From: Halococcaceae archaeon
GTDB taxonomy: Archaea; Halobacteriota; Halobacteria; Halobacteriales; Halalkalicoccaceae
Direction: 5' to 3'
DNA length: 8,029 bases
Assembly (NCBI GenBank): GCA_007129135.1
Contig: SKWB01000233.1
Span: 1 to 8,029, forward strand
The stretch's first letter is position 1, and every line of letters begins with the position of its first letter. Of this stretch, positions 6,488 through 8,029 are shown one piece after another. The notes under the pieces are model-generated. The model had not been told where the DNA came from, did no database searches, and saw only the letters and a program-made list of their open reading frames with translations. Both the position numbers and the translations under genes were made by a program.

Positions 6488-6580
6488 TGCGTTTCTCGAA
6501 ATCGGAGTGTTCGCGACACAGCAGAGCTGGTCGCTCACGGGTTGGATTTCGAGAAAGCGCCCGAGGCGGGATTTGAACCC
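6471..6580. repeat. Imperfect inverted repeat of the tRNA-Asp 3' end and trailer
   Basis: The arm 6473-6503 is the interrupted reverse complement of 6545-6577. Two blocks match perfectly: ttcaaatccc (6473-6482) with 6568-6577, and tttctcgaaatc (6492-6503) with 6545-6556. Between the blocks are 9 and 11 unmatched or partly matched bases. In a minus-strand transcript reading through the tRNA, the acceptor 3' strand and trailer could pair with this downstream arm. Confidence 0.65.
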
Positions 6581-6630
6581 GCGTCACGACCGTGACAGGG
6601 TCGTATGATAGGCCACTACACCACCCGGGC
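6558..6630 (-). tRNA. tRNA-Asp (anticodon GTC)
   Basis: A 73-nt cloverleaf is readable by eye on the minus strand. The acceptor stem GCCCGGG pairs with CTCGGGC with one G-U pair. The anticodon stem CGACC/GGTCG holds the loop CTGTCAC, giving anticodon GTC at 6594-6596. The T-stem GCGGG/CCCGC carries the loop TTCAAAT. The discriminator base is G, as expected for Asp. No intron is present and no CCA is encoded. Its 3' end is partly duplicated nearby at 6410-6435 and inverted at 6473-6503. Confidence 0.97.
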
Positions 6631-6660
6631 GAGACGCATCTCACCCTTTCAGACTGCCGG

Positions 6661-6667
6661 ATATAAG
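6661..6667 (-). promoter_or_regulatory. TATA element for tRNA-Asp
   Basis: On the minus strand GGAAAGGCTTATATCC holds a purine-rich BRE-like stretch followed by CTTATAT, centred about 34 bases before the mature tRNA 5' end. That predicts a start about 8 bases upstream of the tRNA. A second minus-strand TATA-like site, AAAAGGTATATCG, lies 48 bases further up at about 6708-6720. Confidence 0.65.
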
Positions 6668-6816
6668 CCTTTCCAAACGGCGGGTCGTGTGCGCCCCGAC
6701 CCCAAAGCGATATACCTTTTCGCCGCCTCCGGGCGAGTATCGACACGACTCACCCGTCGATGACGGCCCCGAGATCGGGGACGGAGTGAGCGTGCGCTCC
6801 GCCGCGTTTGGGAACT

Positions 6817-6822
6817 CTTAAA
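6817..6822 (+). promoter_or_regulatory. TATA element for the rpoH-rpoB'' operon
   Basis: The sequence ggaactcttaaatgg places cttaaa about 73 bases before the rpoH ATG, predicting a start near 6846 and a leader of about 45 bases. A second AT-rich patch, cctatag at 6832-6838, is an alternative. The rest of the 262-base gap between tRNA-Asp and rpoH shows no gene. Confidence 0.5.
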
Positions 6823-6892
6823 TGGTCGGCTCCTATAGAAGACTGTAGTATCTCGTAACAGCCACCGAGGCGATTCTCCAGGGCCGAGACAC

Positions 6893-7117
6893 ATGGACGT
6901 AAGCCAACACACGCTGGTACCCGAGCACACCGTCATGGACGAGGAGGCGATCCAGACGGTACTCGAGGAGTACAGCATCAAACGGACCGATCTACCGAGG
7001 ATCAAACGCACAGATTCCGCGCTCCCAGACGACGCCGAGGTGGGCGACGTCATCCGGATCGAACGCGAGTCACGAACGACCGACCGGGCGGTCGTCTATC
7101 GGCTGGTGATAGAGTGA
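6893..7117 (+). CDS. rpoH: DNA-directed RNA polymerase subunit H (Rpo5/Rpb5 homologue)
   Basis: The 74-residue protein is the small archaeal counterpart of the C-terminal assembly domain of eukaryotic Rpb5; it lacks the eukaryotic N-terminal domain, as archaeal versions do. Diagnostic stretches are [19 protein letters not shown] (residues 3-21), the [19 protein letters not shown] loop, and the closing [15 protein letters not shown]. It binds the largest subunit at the lower jaw of the polymerase cleft near incoming DNA. The ATG at 6893 gives a start matching haloarchaeal homologues as I recall them. It is the first gene of the polymerase operon, and its stop codon overlaps the rpoB'' start. 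Confidence 0.96.
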   Translation: MDVSQHTLVPEHTVMDEEAIQTVLEEYSIKRTDLPRIKRTDSALPDDAEVGDVIRIERESRTTDRAVVYRLVIE

Positions 7118-8029
7118 GCGTCAGCCGAGAGGAGCGACGACGGCTCTCCCGGGAGTACTTCTCCCGAGAGCGACTCGCCGAACACCATTTCCGCTCGTTC
7201 AACGACTTCCTCCGCCGGGGGATGCAGGAGGTCGTCACCGAGAAGGCCACCATCGACACCGATATCGGCGACAAGGAGGGCGAGGAGCCCGTCTACGTCG
7301 AACTCGGCGACGTCCGCGTCGTCACCCCGAGGGTCAGGGAGGCCGACGGCTCGGAGGAACTCCTCTACCCCCAGGAGGCCAGGCTCCGGAACATCACCTA
7401 CGCCGCGCCGGTGTTCATGGAGATGTCGATCGTGAAGGGCGGCGAGGATGAAGAGGAGCGGGTCGTCGACTCGACGGAGACGAAGGTGGGGACGATGCCG
7501 GTGATGGTCGGCTCCGAGAAGTGTAACATCGACGGCTTCACCGACGAGGAGCTCGTCGACATCGGCGAGGACCCGAAGGACCCCGGCGGCTACTTCATCA
7601 TCAACGGCTCCGAGCGGGTACTGATGACGAGCGAGGACCTCGCGCCGAACAAGATCTTAGCGGAGTACGACAGCCGCTACGGCGACGAGATCCAGGTCGC
7701 GAAGACGTTCTCCCAGCGCCGTGGCTACCGCGCGCTGGTGCTCTGCGAGCGCGGTCGCGACGGGCTGCTCGAGGTCTCGTTCCCCTCCGTCTCGGGCTCG
7801 ATCGAGTTCGTCACGCTGGTCAGGGCGCTCGGGCTCGAATCGGACGAGGAGATCGTCCACCGGGTCTCCGACGACCCGGACATCGTGAAGTTCATGTTGG
7901 AGAACTTGGAGGAGGCGGAGGTCCAGACCACCGAGGAGGCGATCGAGACGCTCGGCCAGCGCGTCGCCTCGGGCCAGGGCAAGAACTACCAGCTGAAACG
8001 CGCGAACTACGTCATCGACCGGTACCTGC
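7114..8029 (+). CDS. rpoB'': DNA-directed RNA polymerase subunit B'' (N-terminal half of the split second-largest subunit), partial
   Basis: The first 305 codons are present and the gene continues past the right edge; full-length haloarchaeal B'' is about 520 residues. It starts with GTG in the overlap GTGA with the rpoH stop, indicating translational coupling. The N-terminal [20 protein letters not shown] stretch matches the family start. Characteristic Rpb2-type motifs follow: [80 protein letters not shown] and [20 protein letters not shown]. These cover the protrusion and lobe that form one side of the DNA cleft. In many archaea, including haloarchaea, the Rpb2 homologue is split into B'' and B', with rpoB', rpoA' and rpoA'' usually following in the same operon. 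No break or odd residue is seen. Confidence 0.97.
   Translation, partial: MSVSREERRRLSREYFSRERLAEHHFRSFNDFLRRGMQEVVTEKATIDTDIGDKEGEEPVYVELGDVRVVTPRVREADGSEELLYPQEARLRNITYAAPVFMEMSIVKGGEDEEERVVDSTETKVGTMPVMVGSEKCNIDGFTDEELVDIGEDPKDPGGYFIINGSERVLMTSEDLAPNKILAEYDSRYGDEIQVAKTFSQRRGYRALVLCERGRDGLLEVSFPSVSGSIEFVTLVRALGLESDEEIVHRVSDDPDIVKFMLENLEEAEVQTTEEAIETLGQRVASGQGKNYQLKRANYVIDRYL

Larger units (their letters stand above)
5918..6557. other. Gene-poor region between the fibre-like gene and tRNA-Asp
   Basis: About 640 bases without a convincing gene. The first 90 bases are AT-richer than the surroundings. A 76-codon minus-strand frame (6165 to 5935) ends just upstream of the fibre-like gene, but it resembles no protein I know. 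A GCGCC/GGCGC stem lies at 6095-6110, and a perfect 9-bp inverted repeat, gtcgagcag/ctgctcgac, at 6357-6365 and 6385-6393. The part from about 6290 onward is built of partial tRNA-3'-end-like repeats listed separately. Minus-strand frames there give peptides such as VQIPPRAL, a typical false translation of a tRNA 3' end. The pattern suggests a degraded integration hotspot. Confidence 0.6.

Noticed and set aside
6410..6500. A possible second tRNA gene
   Set aside because: Only the T-arm and acceptor 3' strand are present; there is no matching 5' acceptor strand, D-arm or anticodon arm.
6175..6538. Overlapping 105- and 114-codon minus-strand frames
   Set aside because: They run through the tRNA-like repeats and contain VQIPPRAL-type peptides, the usual false translation of tRNA 3' ends.
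6292..6580. CRISPR-like array
   Set aside because: The repeats are few, degenerate, of mixed orientation and irregularly spaced, and are better explained as tRNA 3'-end copies.

Overview
The window comes from a halophilic archaeon (class Halobacteria). The evidence is high-GC DNA, acidic proteins rich in Asp and Glu, archaeal TATA elements close to start codons, a twin-arginine signal peptide, and the archaeal RNA polymerase gene order rpoH then rpoB''. I cannot name the genus.

Left part (1-4526): ordinary chromosomal genes in mixed orientation. A partial E1-alpha subunit of a 2-oxoacid (pyruvate-type) dehydrogenase runs off the left edge on the minus strand. Divergent from it is a Tat-exported C69-type (dipeptidase-like) protein in which the expected nucleophile cysteine appears to be serine. 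Convergent with that is an alpha/beta hydrolase with an Asp nucleophile (epoxide hydrolase / haloalkane dehalogenase type). Divergent from the hydrolase is a calcineurin-like metallophosphoesterase with a complete metal-binding motif set. Nothing ties these four genes into one pathway.

Middle part (4527-6557): the most unusual stretch. A minus-strand gene encodes a modular fibre-like protein with four parts: an N-terminal Ig-like carrier domain, 15-residue YadA-type head repeats, a peptidase S74 self-cleaving chaperone domain that keeps its Ser/Lys pair, and a short coiled coil. It has no signal peptide. Upstream lie about 640 bases with no convincing gene but with several partial copies of the 3' end of the neighbouring tRNA-Asp. 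One is a perfect 26-base direct copy that looks like an attachment-site scar; another is inverted. This suggests past integration and deletion beside the tRNA, with the fibre gene possibly left as cargo. No integrase is visible.

Right part (6558-8029): core information genes. An intact tRNA-Asp(GTC) lies on the minus strand with its own TATA element. It is followed on the plus strand by rpoH (Rpb5 homologue) and the first 305 codons of rpoB'', overlapping rpoH by four bases, which begins the RNA polymerase operon.

No CRISPR array, toxin-antitoxin pair or recognisable defence operon is present. The best candidates for something new are the fibre/S74 protein, the rearranged tRNA-Asp 3' region, and the serine-for-cysteine change in the C69-like enzyme.
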